64,000 nt of DNA from assembly GCF_014651075.1 (NCBI RefSeq), contig NZ_BMWE01000026.1, forward strand, positions 25,662 through 89,661, read 5' to 3'. The DNA is from Streptomyces djakartensis. Lineage in GTDB: Bacteria; Actinomycetota; Actinomycetes; Streptomycetales; Streptomycetaceae. Position 1 is the first letter of the stretch, and every line of letters starts with the position of its first letter. Shown in pieces: positions 37,933 through 48,338 of the stretch. The position numbers and the translations under genes were made by a program. The notes under the pieces were generated by a model that saw only the letters and a list, made by a program, of their open reading frames with translations, had not been told where the DNA came from and made no database searches.

Positions 37933-38145
37933 TCACTTGTTCAGGTAGGCCCAGAACTCGTCGAAGCTCAGCTGCTTGTCGCCGTCGAGGTCGCGGGTCT
38001 TGATGACGACCTCGGCGACCGACTCGGTGACGTTCCAGTCACCCGACTGTGCCAGGGCGGTCTTGAACTCGGCAGCGGTGATGTAGCCGTCACCGTCCGT
38101 ATCGATCCGCTCGAACTGCTTGCGTGCTTCCTCGATGTCCGCCAC
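37933..38145 (-). CDS. Two-EF-hand calcium-binding protein
   Basis: 70 aa from the GTG at 38145. It is a calmodulin-like pair of EF hands. Loop 1 is DTDGDGYITAAE, fully canonical. Loop 2 is DLDGDKQLSFDE, in which the usual glycine at position 6 is lysine; the metal-ligand positions (1, 3, 5, 12) are still acidic. Small two-EF-hand proteins of this type (Cab proteins) are known in Streptomyces coelicolor, where they have been linked to calcium buffering and development. No signal peptide, so cytoplasmic. No operon partner is obvious. Confidence 0.92.
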   Translation of the reverse strand: MADIEEARKQFERIDTDGDGYITAAEFKTALAQSGDWNVTESVAEVVIKTRDLDGDKQLSFDEFWAYLNK

Positions 38146-38299
38146 CGATCCGCCCCTACTCTCGTGTTCTGCGCCGTGCTGACGCGTCGTGCTGACGCAG
38201 GTCAGATTAGCTGCCCGCGCGTGCCTCAAGCGCGGCGGCCACCCGGGTGAACTCCTCCCGGTACGCGCCGGCTCCGGCACCACCCCGGCGGCGACACCG

Positions 38300-39475
38300 T
38301 CACCGGAAGATGCCCGTGTGACCCAGCGAGTAGCGGCCGGGCTGCGGGTAGACCGCGAGGCCGTGCGGTCCGCTGCCGACGGGGACGCGGGCGAGCTGCC
38401 TTCCGGTGCGGGTGTCGATGGCGTACACCTCGGCGTCGTAGCGGCCGGACAGCCACAGCACCTTGCCGTCGGCGGAGACGCCGCCCATGTCGGGGCTGCC
38501 GCCGTCGGGCAGCCGCCACTTCCCGGTCAGCTTCCCCCGGGTGAAGTCGAAGACGGAGACGGTGCCCTCGCCGCGGTTGGACACGTACATCTCGCGGGAG
38601 TCCCGGCTGACGTACAGGCCGTGGCAGCCCTTGCCGGTGGGCATCAGGGTGGGCTCGGTGAACCTGTCGCCGTCCAGGACCCACATGCCGTGGGCCATCA
38701 TGTCGGCGATGTAGAACTTCCTGCCGTCGGGCGAGATCTTCACGTCCTGCGGCATGGCACCGTCGAACGGCAGCCGCTGCTGCCCGACGACCTCCATCTT
38801 CTCGGTGTCGACCTTGAGCAGTTCGCCGCTGAACTCGCAGGAGACGATGAAGTAGCGGCCGTCGAGGGAGAAGTCGGCGTGGTTGACGCCGTAGCAGGAG
38901 ACCGGGACGGTCTTCCTGACCTCCATGGTGTGCGGGTCGCGGAAGACCAGTTCGCGGTCGAGGGAGGCCATGACGACGGCGTACCTGCCGTTGGGCGTGA
39001 AGTAGAGGTTGTACGGGTCGTGGACCTCGACGTCCTTGCCCGCCTTGCCGGTCCTCGGGTCGATCGGGGTGAGGGTGTGGCCGCGGTTGTTGTTGACCCA
39101 CAGCGTCTTCAGGTCCCAGGACGGCACGACGTGCTGGGGCTGCCGGCCCACGGGGATCGTCTCGATGATCTCGTACGTCTTCGGGTCGATGACCGAGACG
39201 GTGTCGGACTCGGTGTTGGGCACGTACACCCGCGAGGGGAAGTCCTTGACCACGGGCGACAGCTTGTTCGGACGATCGGCCGCGTACACGTCCTCGGGGT
39301 CGAGGACGGGCGGCATGCCCGGCAGCCCGTCGACACGCTTCTTCTCGGGCGCGGGCACGGCGGCCTCGGTGCCGCGTGCCTCGGAGGTCCGGTCCCCGCC
39401 CTCGGTGCCACAGGCGGCGAGTACGGCGAGGGCGGCGCCCACGACAAGGGCGCTCTTGACAAGGTGGCTGTGCAT
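38300..39475 (-). CDS. YVTN-type beta-propeller lipoprotein
   Basis: 391 aa. A signal peptide (MHSHLVKSALVVGAALAVL) ends in the lipobox AAC, so it should be an anchored surface lipoprotein. Repeated blades with SRVYVPNTESDTVSVIDPKT, LWVNNNRGHTLTPIDPRTG, KISPDGRKFYIAD and EMYVSNRGEGTVSVFDF form a YVTN/NHL-like beta propeller. No catalytic residues can be assigned. Members of this group often bind other surface proteins or metals. The start codon is preceded by a perfect dyad (39485-39498). Confidence 0.85.
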   Translation of the reverse strand: MHSHLVKSALVVGAALAVLAACGTEGGDRTSEARGTEAAVPAPEKKRVDGLPGMPPVLDPEDVYAADRPNKLSPVVKDFPSRVYVPNTESDTVSVIDPKTYEIIETIPVGRQPQHVVPSWDLKTLWVNNNRGHTLTPIDPRTGKAGKDVEVHDPYNLYFTPNGRYAVVMASLDRELVFRDPHTMEVRKTVPVSCYGVNHADFSLDGRYFIVSCEFSGELLKVDTEKMEVVGQQRLPFDGAMPQDVKISPDGRKFYIADMMAHGMWVLDGDRFTEPTLMPTGKGCHGLYVSRDSREMYVSNRGEGTVSVFDFTRGKLTGKWRLPDGGSPDMGGVSADGKVLWLSGRYDAEVYAIDTRTGRQLARVPVGSGPHGLAVYPQPGRYSLGHTGIFR

Positions 39476-39484
39476 TCCACCATT

Positions 39485-39498
39485 TAAGGCGCGCCTTA
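39485..39498. promoter_or_regulatory. 14-bp perfect palindrome upstream of the propeller lipoprotein
   Basis: TAAGGCGCGCCTTA lies 10 bp before the ATG at 39475. It is a perfect dyad, followed outward by CCGG-gaaa-CCGG. It could be an operator or mRNA hairpin near the ribosome site; it does not match the full 19-bp DtxR/IdeR iron box. Confidence 0.4.
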
Positions 39499-39588
39499 CC
39501 GGGAAACCGGCGATTCACCCGGCCGGTGGCCGAGTGGCCCGCCGCGGACCGTGCCTCCCGGTCGAGCGCCGACCACCGGGGGCAGGCG

Positions 39589-40092
39589 TCAGCGGTCGGG
39601 GACCCGCATCTCGAACCACGTGGTCTTCCCCCTGGGCAGCAGATCGACGCCCCAGCGGTCGGCCAGCTTGTCGACGAGGAACAGGCCCCGTCCGCTGATG
39701 TCCATCTCCTGGACCGGCATCAGACACGGCAGCCCCCGTGAGGGGTCACGGACCTCGACGCGGATCCAGCCGCGACGCCGGCGCAGGCGCAGGCCGAAGA
39801 CCCGGGCACCGGTGTGGCGTACGGCGTTGCCGACCAGCTCGGAGACGAGTAACACCGCCTCCTCCGTGGTCTTGGGGTTGAGCCCCCACTGGCGCAGTAC
39901 CACGACCTGGGTCAGCCGTCTGGCGGTGGCCGCGGACTCGGGGCGGGACGGCAGCGGGACCTCTGCCTCCGTGGGGTTGCCGTACAACTCCAGGGCCTTC
40001 AGCGCGCGTTCGTCCTCGACGGTCGGTGACCAGCGCTCCGCGGCCGCATGTGCGTGTCCCCGCGGCTGTTCCATACCCTCCAGCCCCGCCAT
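39589..40092 (-). CDS. RsbW-like HATPase_c ATP-binding (anti-sigma-type) protein
   Basis: 167 aa from ATG 40092; other in-frame ATGs at 40104 and upstream cannot be excluded. The Bergerat fold typical of anti-sigma kinases is visible: N box VSELVGNAVRHTGA, EVRDPSRGLPCLM as G1 box and GRGLFLVDKLADRWGVD as G2, with a basic RLRLRRRRGWIRVEV strand between. These proteins usually phosphorylate anti-sigma antagonists or act as switch proteins; Streptomyces encodes many. Codon 81 (39850-39852) is TTA, a rare leucine codon in this GC-rich genome, suggesting bldA dependence. Confidence 0.85.
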   Translation of the reverse strand: MAGLEGMEQPRGHAHAAAERWSPTVEDERALKALELYGNPTEAEVPLPSRPESAATARRLTQVVVLRQWGLNPKTTEEAVLLVSELVGNAVRHTGARVFGLRLRRRRGWIRVEVRDPSRGLPCLMPVQEMDISGRGLFLVDKLADRWGVDLLPRGKTTWFEMRVPDR

Positions 40093-40278
40093 GCCCCCCA
40101 TCATGGCCGCCCGGAACAGCCTCGGGAGGCGTTCCCGGGGAATGTGCCACCCGGAACGGACCGCCGCCCGGCGATCCGCCGGCATATGCCAGCGACAGTC
40201 CGGCACCCTCCGCGTCCTGTCTGACCTGCGGCGACGGCCCGTGTCACGGAATCCGGCGAAATGGCTCCGTCCGGCACG

Positions 40279-40300
40279 CTTAAGGCTGCCTTAAGGCTGC
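40279..40300. promoter_or_regulatory. Two 11-bp direct repeats, possible operator
   Basis: CTTAAGGCTGC occurs twice head to tail at 40279-40289 and 40290-40300, followed by a partial third copy (CATAAACCGCC). One helical turn separates the copies. It lies about 190 bp upstream of the RsbW-like gene and is AT-rich in context. Confidence 0.4.
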
Positions 40301-40371
40301 CATAAACCGCCCCAACGGGGGACGGGGACCGGATCAGACGCCGCGTCAATCGCGGTTCCCCGAGGGAGCGT

Positions 40372-41139
40372 TCAGAGGAATTTCGCCTTGCCCGGTCCCT
40401 CCTCCACGAAGCTGCGCATTCCCCGCTCGCGGTCCTCGGTGGCGAACAGGCCCGCGAACCAGTTGCGTTCGATCGTCAGGCCCGTGTCGAGGTCGGTCTC
40501 CAGACCCGCGTCGATCGAATCCTTCGCGGCGCGCAGCGCGAGCGCCGGGCCCTGCGCCAGCTTCGCGGCCCAGGCGTGCGCCTGCGTGTACACCTCCTCG
40601 GCGGGGACGACCCGGTCGACCAGGCCGATCTCCCTGGCCTCGTCAGCCTTCACCATCCGGCCGGTGAAGATCAGGTCCTTGGCCTTGGAGGGGCCGACCA
40701 GCCGGGCCAGGCGCTGGGTGCCGCCCGCGCCGGGAATCAGGCCGAGCAGGATCTCCGGCTGGCCGAGCCTGGCGTTCTCACCGGCGATCCGGTAGTCGGC
40801 GCACAGCGCGAGTTCGCAGCCGCCGCCGAGCGCGTAGCCCGTGACGGCGGCGACGACCGGCTTGGGGATCCGGGCCACCGCCGTGAACGAGTCCTGCAGG
40901 GCGCGGGCGCGCAGGACCATCGCGGTGTGGTCCATCGCCTGCATCTCCTTGATGTCCGCGCCGGCCGCGAACACCTTCTCGCCGCCGTAGACCACCACGG
41001 CCCGCACGTCGTCGCGCCCCGCGGCCTCCTCGGCGAGTTCCTTCAGCCGGTCCTGCGTGGCGATGTCCAGCGCGTTCATGGGCGGGCGGTCCAGGCGGAG
41101 CGTTCCGACGCCTTCAGCGACTTCGAGAGTGACGGTCAT
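40372..41139 (-). CDS. Enoyl-CoA hydratase/isomerase family protein
   Basis: 255 aa, crotonase fold. It starts MTVTLEVAEGVGTLRLDRPPMNALD; the oxyanion-hole segments FAAGADIKEM and GGGCELALCADYRIA are present, and the two catalytic glutamates of hydratases sit at PEILLGLIPGAGGTQRLARLVG and GLVDRVVPAEE. The length and complete motifs support a real enoyl-CoA hydratase, though isomerase or other crotonase activities cannot be excluded. It has no fatty-acid-degradation neighbours. Confidence 0.9.
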   Translation of the reverse strand: MTVTLEVAEGVGTLRLDRPPMNALDIATQDRLKELAEEAAGRDDVRAVVVYGGEKVFAAGADIKEMQAMDHTAMVLRARALQDSFTAVARIPKPVVAAVTGYALGGGCELALCADYRIAGENARLGQPEILLGLIPGAGGTQRLARLVGPSKAKDLIFTGRMVKADEAREIGLVDRVVPAEEVYTQAHAWAAKLAQGPALALRAAKDSIDAGLETDLDTGLTIERNWFAGLFATEDRERGMRSFVEEGPGKAKFL

Positions 41140-41248
41140 AGGGAGCAGGTTAACGGGGGCTAACGGCTGTCGGACCGGTGCAGTGGGTCACATCCGGCCG
41201 GGGGTCTGGCGGTTGCCCCCCAGGCGAACAGCACGGGGGCTGACGGGC

Positions 41249-41282
41249 GAGGCCCCGGTGTGGTCCGCCACACCGGGGCCTC
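41249..41282 (-). terminator. Terminator downstream of first L,D-transpeptidase
   Basis: A perfect 15-bp stem, GAGGCCCCGGTGTGG at 41249-41263 with its complement at 41268-41282, closes a 4-nt loop. It follows the stop codon at 41298 on the minus strand. Confidence 0.85.
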
Positions 41283-41297
41283 ATCCTCAGCTCAGCG

Positions 41298-42524
41298 TCA
41301 TTTCTTCCACTTCTCCCACGACATGTTCCATCCGTTGAGCCCGTTGTCCGGGTCGACGGTCCTGTCCTCGGAGTTCTTGACGACCACCACGTCGCCGATC
41401 ATCGAGTGGTTGAAGAACCACGCGGCGGGCACCTTCTTGTCCCAGCCGCCGCGTACGTCGCGCAGGCCGATGCAGCCGTGGCTGGCGTTGTAGTTGCCGA
41501 AGGCGCCGCCCGCCCAGTAGTTGCCGTGCAGGAAGGTGCCGGAGTTGGTGAGGCGCAGGGCGTGCGGGACGTCCTTGATGTCGTACTCGCCGCCGTAGCC
41601 GACCGTCGCCCCGTTCATCCGGGTCACGGTGAGCATCTCGCTGATGACCATCTGGCCGTTCCAGGTCTCCATGCCGGGCTTGCCGGTGGTGACCGGGACG
41701 GTCTTGATCACCTTGCCGTCGCGCATCACCTTCATGGTGAGCTTCTTGGCGTCGACGACGGAGACCTGGTCGCGGCCGATGGTGAAGTCGATGGTCTTGG
41801 TCTGCTCGCCGTAGACGCCGGGGCGTCCTTCGACACCGTCGAGGTTGAGGTCGACGGTCACCTTCGTGCCGGGCTTCCAGTACTTCTCGGGGCGGAAGTC
41901 GAGACGGTCGTTGCCGAACCAGTGTCCCTCGACGTCGACGGCCGGCTCCGTTCGGATGCGGATGGCCTTCTCGACGTCCTTTGGGTTGGTGATGCCCCGG
42001 GTGAAGCGGATGGAGAACGGCATGCCCACCCCGACCTTGGAGCCGTCCTCGGGGGTGAAGCTGCCGACGAAGGTGTCGTCCGGCGTCAGGGTCGTGAAGC
42101 CTGCGTCCTCCGCGGCCGTGCGGCCCTCGGAGTCCTCGGCGACCGCGTGGACGGTGTACTTGGTGGCGGCGGCCAGGTGGGTGGACGGCGTCCAGCCGGC
42201 GCCGTCCCCGGATATCTTCCCGTCCAGCTTCCGGCCCTTGGCGTCCTTGACCACGACCTCCGTCAGCCTGCCCTTGGCCGCGGTGACCTTCAGAGCGCCG
42301 CTGGTGTCGACGGACTTGGCGCCGTCCTCGGGGCTGATGCTGACGACCGCCTCGGACTGCTTGCTCCGCGCGGCGCCCGAGTCCCCGCCCTTGCCGTCAC
42401 CTCCGCCGGAACCGGTCCCCCCGCCGCCGCACGCCGTGACGGCGAGCAGCAGCGCGCCGCTCATCAGCGCGAGCAGTCCTTTCCCGCCACCAACCGACGC
42501 CCCCGATATCGGTCGCCCGTTCAA
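41298..42524 (-). CDS. L,D-transpeptidase lipoprotein (first of two)
   Basis: 408 aa. The N-terminal signal ends in the lipobox TAC (LLLAVTAC) followed by a glycine-rich linker. Two immunoglobulin-like domains (about 55-265) precede a YkuD catalytic domain with FLHGNYWAGGAFGNYNASHGCIGLRDV; the active-site Cys is in SHGCIGL and the His is the one in the same motif. It forms 3-3 cross-links in peptidoglycan outside the membrane and is beta-lactam (carbapenem) sensitive in relatives. A close paralogue lies immediately upstream. Confidence 0.93.
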   Translation of the reverse strand: MNGRPISGASVGGGKGLLALMSGALLLAVTACGGGGTGSGGGDGKGGDSGAARSKQSEAVVSISPEDGAKSVDTSGALKVTAAKGRLTEVVVKDAKGRKLDGKISGDGAGWTPSTHLAAATKYTVHAVAEDSEGRTAAEDAGFTTLTPDDTFVGSFTPEDGSKVGVGMPFSIRFTRGITNPKDVEKAIRIRTEPAVDVEGHWFGNDRLDFRPEKYWKPGTKVTVDLNLDGVEGRPGVYGEQTKTIDFTIGRDQVSVVDAKKLTMKVMRDGKVIKTVPVTTGKPGMETWNGQMVISEMLTVTRMNGATVGYGGEYDIKDVPHALRLTNSGTFLHGNYWAGGAFGNYNASHGCIGLRDVRGGWDKKVPAAWFFNHSMIGDVVVVKNSEDRTVDPDNGLNGWNMSWEKWKK

Positions 42525-42686
42525 GTTGTTCTCCCCTCCCGGGGCCTGGTCAGGCCCGCTCCCCTGCGCGTCCCCCGCGCACCGGCGAATAGTAACCAGA
42601 GGGTGCCGGGCCCCGACGGCCCGTGATTGTCACTGTTCAGTCCCAACCTCAGCGGAAAGCCGGAGCACCCCGCCCCCCCTGTCGGG

Positions 42687-43931
42687 TTACTTCACCGAGC
42701 TGCCCGCCTTCCATGCCTCCCAGCCCATGTTCCAGCCCCCCAGGCCGTTGTCGGGGGCGACCGTCTTGTCTTCGCTGTTGATGACCTCCACGACGTCCCC
42801 GACAAGGCTGCGGTCGAAGAACCAGCCGGCCGGGGTGGCCGGGCCGCCCCCCTTCACATCGCGCAGTCCGATGCAGCCGTGGCTGACGTTGGTGCGTCCG
42901 AAGACGGTGTGGTGTGCCCAGTAGTTGCCGTGCAGGAAGGTGCCGGAGTCGGTCAGGCGCATGGCGTGCGGGACGTCCGGGATGTCGTACTCGCTCTTGC
43001 CGTCGCGCTTCTTGAAGCCGACCGTGGCACCGTTCATCCGGGTGACCTCGAGCATCTCGGTCACCACCATCTTGCCGTTGTACGTGGTGGTCTTGGGGGC
43101 ACCGGCCGTGACCGGGACGGTGGCGAGCGCCTCACCGTCGCGCCGCACCTCCATGGTGTGCCGGGCCGCGTCGACCACGGAGACCTGGCTGCGGCCGACG
43201 GTGAAGGACAGCGACTTGTGCTGGAGTCCGTAGACCCCGCTCGCGCCCTCGACGTCCCGCAGACGCAGGGTGACGGTCACCCGGGTGCCGGGCTTCCAGT
43301 AGTGCTCGGGGCGGAAGTCGAGGCGGGTCCGGCCGAACCAGTGCGGGCGGATCTCGACGGCGGGCCGGGCGGTGACCCGCACGGCGCGTTCCACGGCGGC
43401 GCGGCGGGTGATCTCCCGGTTGAACTCCAGCGAGACGATCATGCCGGTGCCGACCGTGGCACGGTTCTCCGGGGAGACGTAGCCGATGAAGCGTTCCTCG
43501 GGGACGTACGTCGTGAAGGTGGTGTGCCGGGCCGAGCGGCGGCCCTCGCCGTCCACGGCCACCGCGTCGACCGTGTACTTGGCGGCGAGCGCCAGCCGCT
43601 TCTCCTCGGGTTCCCAGGTCAGCCCGTCGGCGGAGAGGCGCCCGGGCACCGGGGTCTCCTGCGCGTCCTGCGACCTGACGACCTTCACCGACTCCAGGCG
43701 GCCGTCGGGCACGCGCACCCGCAGCTCCCGGCCGGGGCGCACTCCCCTGCTGCCGTCGTCGGGGGAGATCCGGATGACGTCCTCGGGCGCCGGGGGCGCG
43801 CCGAACGCACCGGCGATCCCGCCCGCGTCGTCCGAGGTACAGCCCGTTGCCCCGGTCAGGAGCCCTGCCCATGTCACTACGGCGGCCAGCGCGGCCCTCG
43901 CGCGCCGCGCGCGCCCTTGTACGTGCCTCAC
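42687..43931 (-). CDS. L,D-transpeptidase lipoprotein (second of two)
   Basis: 414 aa, same architecture as its neighbour: signal and lipobox (LLTGATGC), Ig-like domains, then YkuD with HGNYWAHHTVFGRTNVSHGCIGLRDV. The residues around the catalytic Cys are identical, whereas the Ig-like part differs more. Both genes are on the minus strand, separated by 162 bp, so the second is transcribed ahead of the first. Different activity under stress or growth phase is a common reason for such duplication, but no direct evidence is present. Confidence 0.93.
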   Translation of the reverse strand: MRHVQGRARRARAALAAVVTWAGLLTGATGCTSDDAGGIAGAFGAPPAPEDVIRISPDDGSRGVRPGRELRVRVPDGRLESVKVVRSQDAQETPVPGRLSADGLTWEPEEKRLALAAKYTVDAVAVDGEGRRSARHTTFTTYVPEERFIGYVSPENRATVGTGMIVSLEFNREITRRAAVERAVRVTARPAVEIRPHWFGRTRLDFRPEHYWKPGTRVTVTLRLRDVEGASGVYGLQHKSLSFTVGRSQVSVVDAARHTMEVRRDGEALATVPVTAGAPKTTTYNGKMVVTEMLEVTRMNGATVGFKKRDGKSEYDIPDVPHAMRLTDSGTFLHGNYWAHHTVFGRTNVSHGCIGLRDVKGGGPATPAGWFFDRSLVGDVVEVINSEDKTVAPDNGLGGWNMGWEAWKAGSSVK

Positions 43932-44118
43932 GAGGTGCCCAACGACCGGCCGCGTCCCCGGGAAACGACCATGCCCGCCCCGATGGAAACGTGAGTGCGA
44001 CCCATGCTCTGGGCAGAACAGTGGGGAGGACGACGCGCAGGGGAGCCGCGACCGGGACGCAGCACGGGGCCGCGCCCCTCTGTCCCCCGTCGTCCCACGA
44101 GCCGCGGGAGGCTGAGAG

Positions 44119-46368
<2,250 letters not shown>

Positions 46369-46487
46369 GGCAGCGCGCCGGCTGCCCGAGGCGCCTGCCC
46401 ACACGCAGGTCGTAGGACCAACGGCCGACCCACGACCGGCAGAAACTCGGTGGGCAGTGTCAGTGACGGTCCGTAGGCTCGCTCCTG

Positions 46488-48338
46488 ATGGCCACCACAC
46501 CCGCACCCGCCCAGAACCGCTCCTCCGTGCGTACGCTGCTGCGCCTGTGGCCGTACGTGCGACCCGTACGGGCGCGGCTGTTCACCGCCGCGTTCGTGGC
46601 GATACTCGCCTCCTGCGTGGGTCTGGTGATCCCGCTCGTCCTGAAGTGGCTGGTGGACGGTCCGGTCGCGGACCGTGATCCGGCCGGGGTGGGGCTCGGG
46701 GCGCTGTATCTGCTGTTGCTCGGCTTCGCGGAGGCCCTGCTGTTCGGGCTCCGGCGGTGGCTGGTGGCGCGGCCCCTGTCCCACGTCGAGGCGTCGATGC
46801 GGGCGGCGTTGTACCGGCGTCTGCAGCGGCTGCCGGTCGCCTTCCACGACCGGTGGGCGTCCGGGCAGTTGCTGTCCCGGGGCACCACCGACCTGATGCT
46901 GCTGCGCATGTTCCTCGCCTTCCCGCTGACGTTCCTCCTGGTCAACGGGGTGACGATCGTCGTCGGCGTGGTCATCATGCTGCTCCAGGACTGGACCCTG
47001 GGGCTGGTCATCCTCGGCCCGGCCGTGCCCGTCATGGTGACCTGTGTGATCTTCGAGAAGCGGTACGCCGAGGTGGCACGGCTCGCGCAGGACCAGGTCG
47101 GCGACCTCACCACGGTCGTCGAGGAGAGCGTGCTCGGCATCCGCGTCATCAAGGGCTTCGGCCGCCACCGCAACCAGGCGCGGGCGTTCAGTGACCTGTC
47201 GGGGACCCTGCGCGGCACGGAGTTGCGCAAGGCGCGGCTGCTGGCGACGATCTGGGGCGTCATCGTGACGCTGCCGGAGGTCGCCATCGGGGCGGCGCTG
47301 GTCGTCGGGGTCGTCCAGGTGGCCGACGGAGGCCTGTCGGCGGGCACGCTGGTGGCGTTCCTGTCGACGGCGCTGGCGTTGCGGTGGCCGGTGGAGTCGA
47401 TCGGGTTCCTGCTGGCGATGAGCCAGGAGGCGGCGACGGCGACCGAGCGGTATTTCGAGGTGATGGACGAGGACGTCGAGGAGGCGGGAGCGGCCGCTGC
47501 CGCTGAGGGCAGCCGTTCCGCGGGGCGGAACGGGTGGGCACGGACCGCGGCGCGGAGCATCGTCGCCACGGAGCCGGGCGAGAGAGGCCTCCGCTTCGAC
47601 GACGTCCGGTTCCGCTACCCCGACGCCCCGCCCGGCTCCCCGCCGGTCCTCGACGGGGTCGATCTCCACATCCGACCCGGCGAATCCATGGCCCTGGTCG
47701 GCGCCACCGGCAGCGGCAAGACCACACTCACCGCGCTCATCCCCCGCCTGTACGAGCTGACCTCGGGCCGTATCACCCTCGACGGCGTCGACATCACCGC
47801 CCTGTCCGCACAGGACCTGCGTGCCAAGGTCGCCGTCGCCTTCGAGGAACCCACCCTCTTCTCGGCCCCGGTCGGCGACAACGTTCTCATGGGAGCCCAG
47901 GACACCGCCGGCCCGGCCGACCTGGAGCGCGCCCTGTCCGTCGCCCAGGCCGGCTTCGTGTACGCGCTGCCGCAGGGGACGGACACCCAGGTCGGGGAGC
48001 AGGGCCTCAGCCTCTCCGGCGGGCAGCGGCAGCGCCTCGCGCTCGCCAGGGCCGTCGTCGGGCAGCCGGAGTTCCTCGTCCTGGACGACCCCCTGTCGGC
48101 CCTGGACGTGCGCACGGAGGCCGCCGTGGAGGCCGCCCTGCGGCACGTCCTCGCGGACACCACCGCCCTCATCGTGGCGCACCGCCCGTCCACCGTGCTG
48201 CTGGCCGACCGGGTCGCCCTGCTGTCCGGCGGCCGGATCGCCGCGGTCGGCACCCATCACGAACTGCTGCGAACCAGCGCCGAGTACGCGCACCTGATGT
48301 CCGCGGACCGGTCAGGGAAAGAGGAGGGCGCACGATGA
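46488..48338 (+). CDS. ABC exporter half-transporter A1 (first pair)
   Basis: 616 aa: six-helix ABC_membrane domain, then an NBD with Walker A LVGATGSGKTTLTALIP, LSGGQRQRLALAR signature, and Walker B FLVLDDPLSALD. The catalytic glutamate after Walker B is replaced by Asp (D-D-P instead of D-E-P), while its H-loop IVAHRPS is intact. The gene overlaps the next by 4 bases (ATGA), so the two subunits should form a heterodimer. Substrate unknown; multidrug or lipid export is typical. Confidence 0.9.
   Translation: MATTPAPAQNRSSVRTLLRLWPYVRPVRARLFTAAFVAILASCVGLVIPLVLKWLVDGPVADRDPAGVGLGALYLLLLGFAEALLFGLRRWLVARPLSHVEASMRAALYRRLQRLPVAFHDRWASGQLLSRGTTDLMLLRMFLAFPLTFLLVNGVTIVVGVVIMLLQDWTLGLVILGPAVPVMVTCVIFEKRYAEVARLAQDQVGDLTTVVEESVLGIRVIKGFGRHRNQARAFSDLSGTLRGTELRKARLLATIWGVIVTLPEVAIGAALVVGVVQVADGGLSAGTLVAFLSTALALRWPVESIGFLLAMSQEAATATERYFEVMDEDVEEAGAAAAAEGSRSAGRNGWARTAARSIVATEPGERGLRFDDVRFRYPDAPPGSPPVLDGVDLHIRPGESMALVGATGSGKTTLTALIPRLYELTSGRITLDGVDITALSAQDLRAKVAVAFEEPTLFSAPVGDNVLMGAQDTAGPADLERALSVAQAGFVYALPQGTDTQVGEQGLSLSGGQRQRLALARAVVGQPEFLVLDDPLSALDVRTEAAVEAALRHVLADTTALIVAHRPSTVLLADRVALLSGGRIAAVGTHHELLRTSAEYAHLMSADRSGKEEGAR

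Noticed and set aside
39485..39498. Iron box (DtxR/IdeR) before the propeller lipoprotein
   Set aside because: The consensus is a 19-bp TTAGGTTAGSCTAACCTAA-like dyad; here the halves are closer and the core is GCGC, so only a generic operator is claimed.
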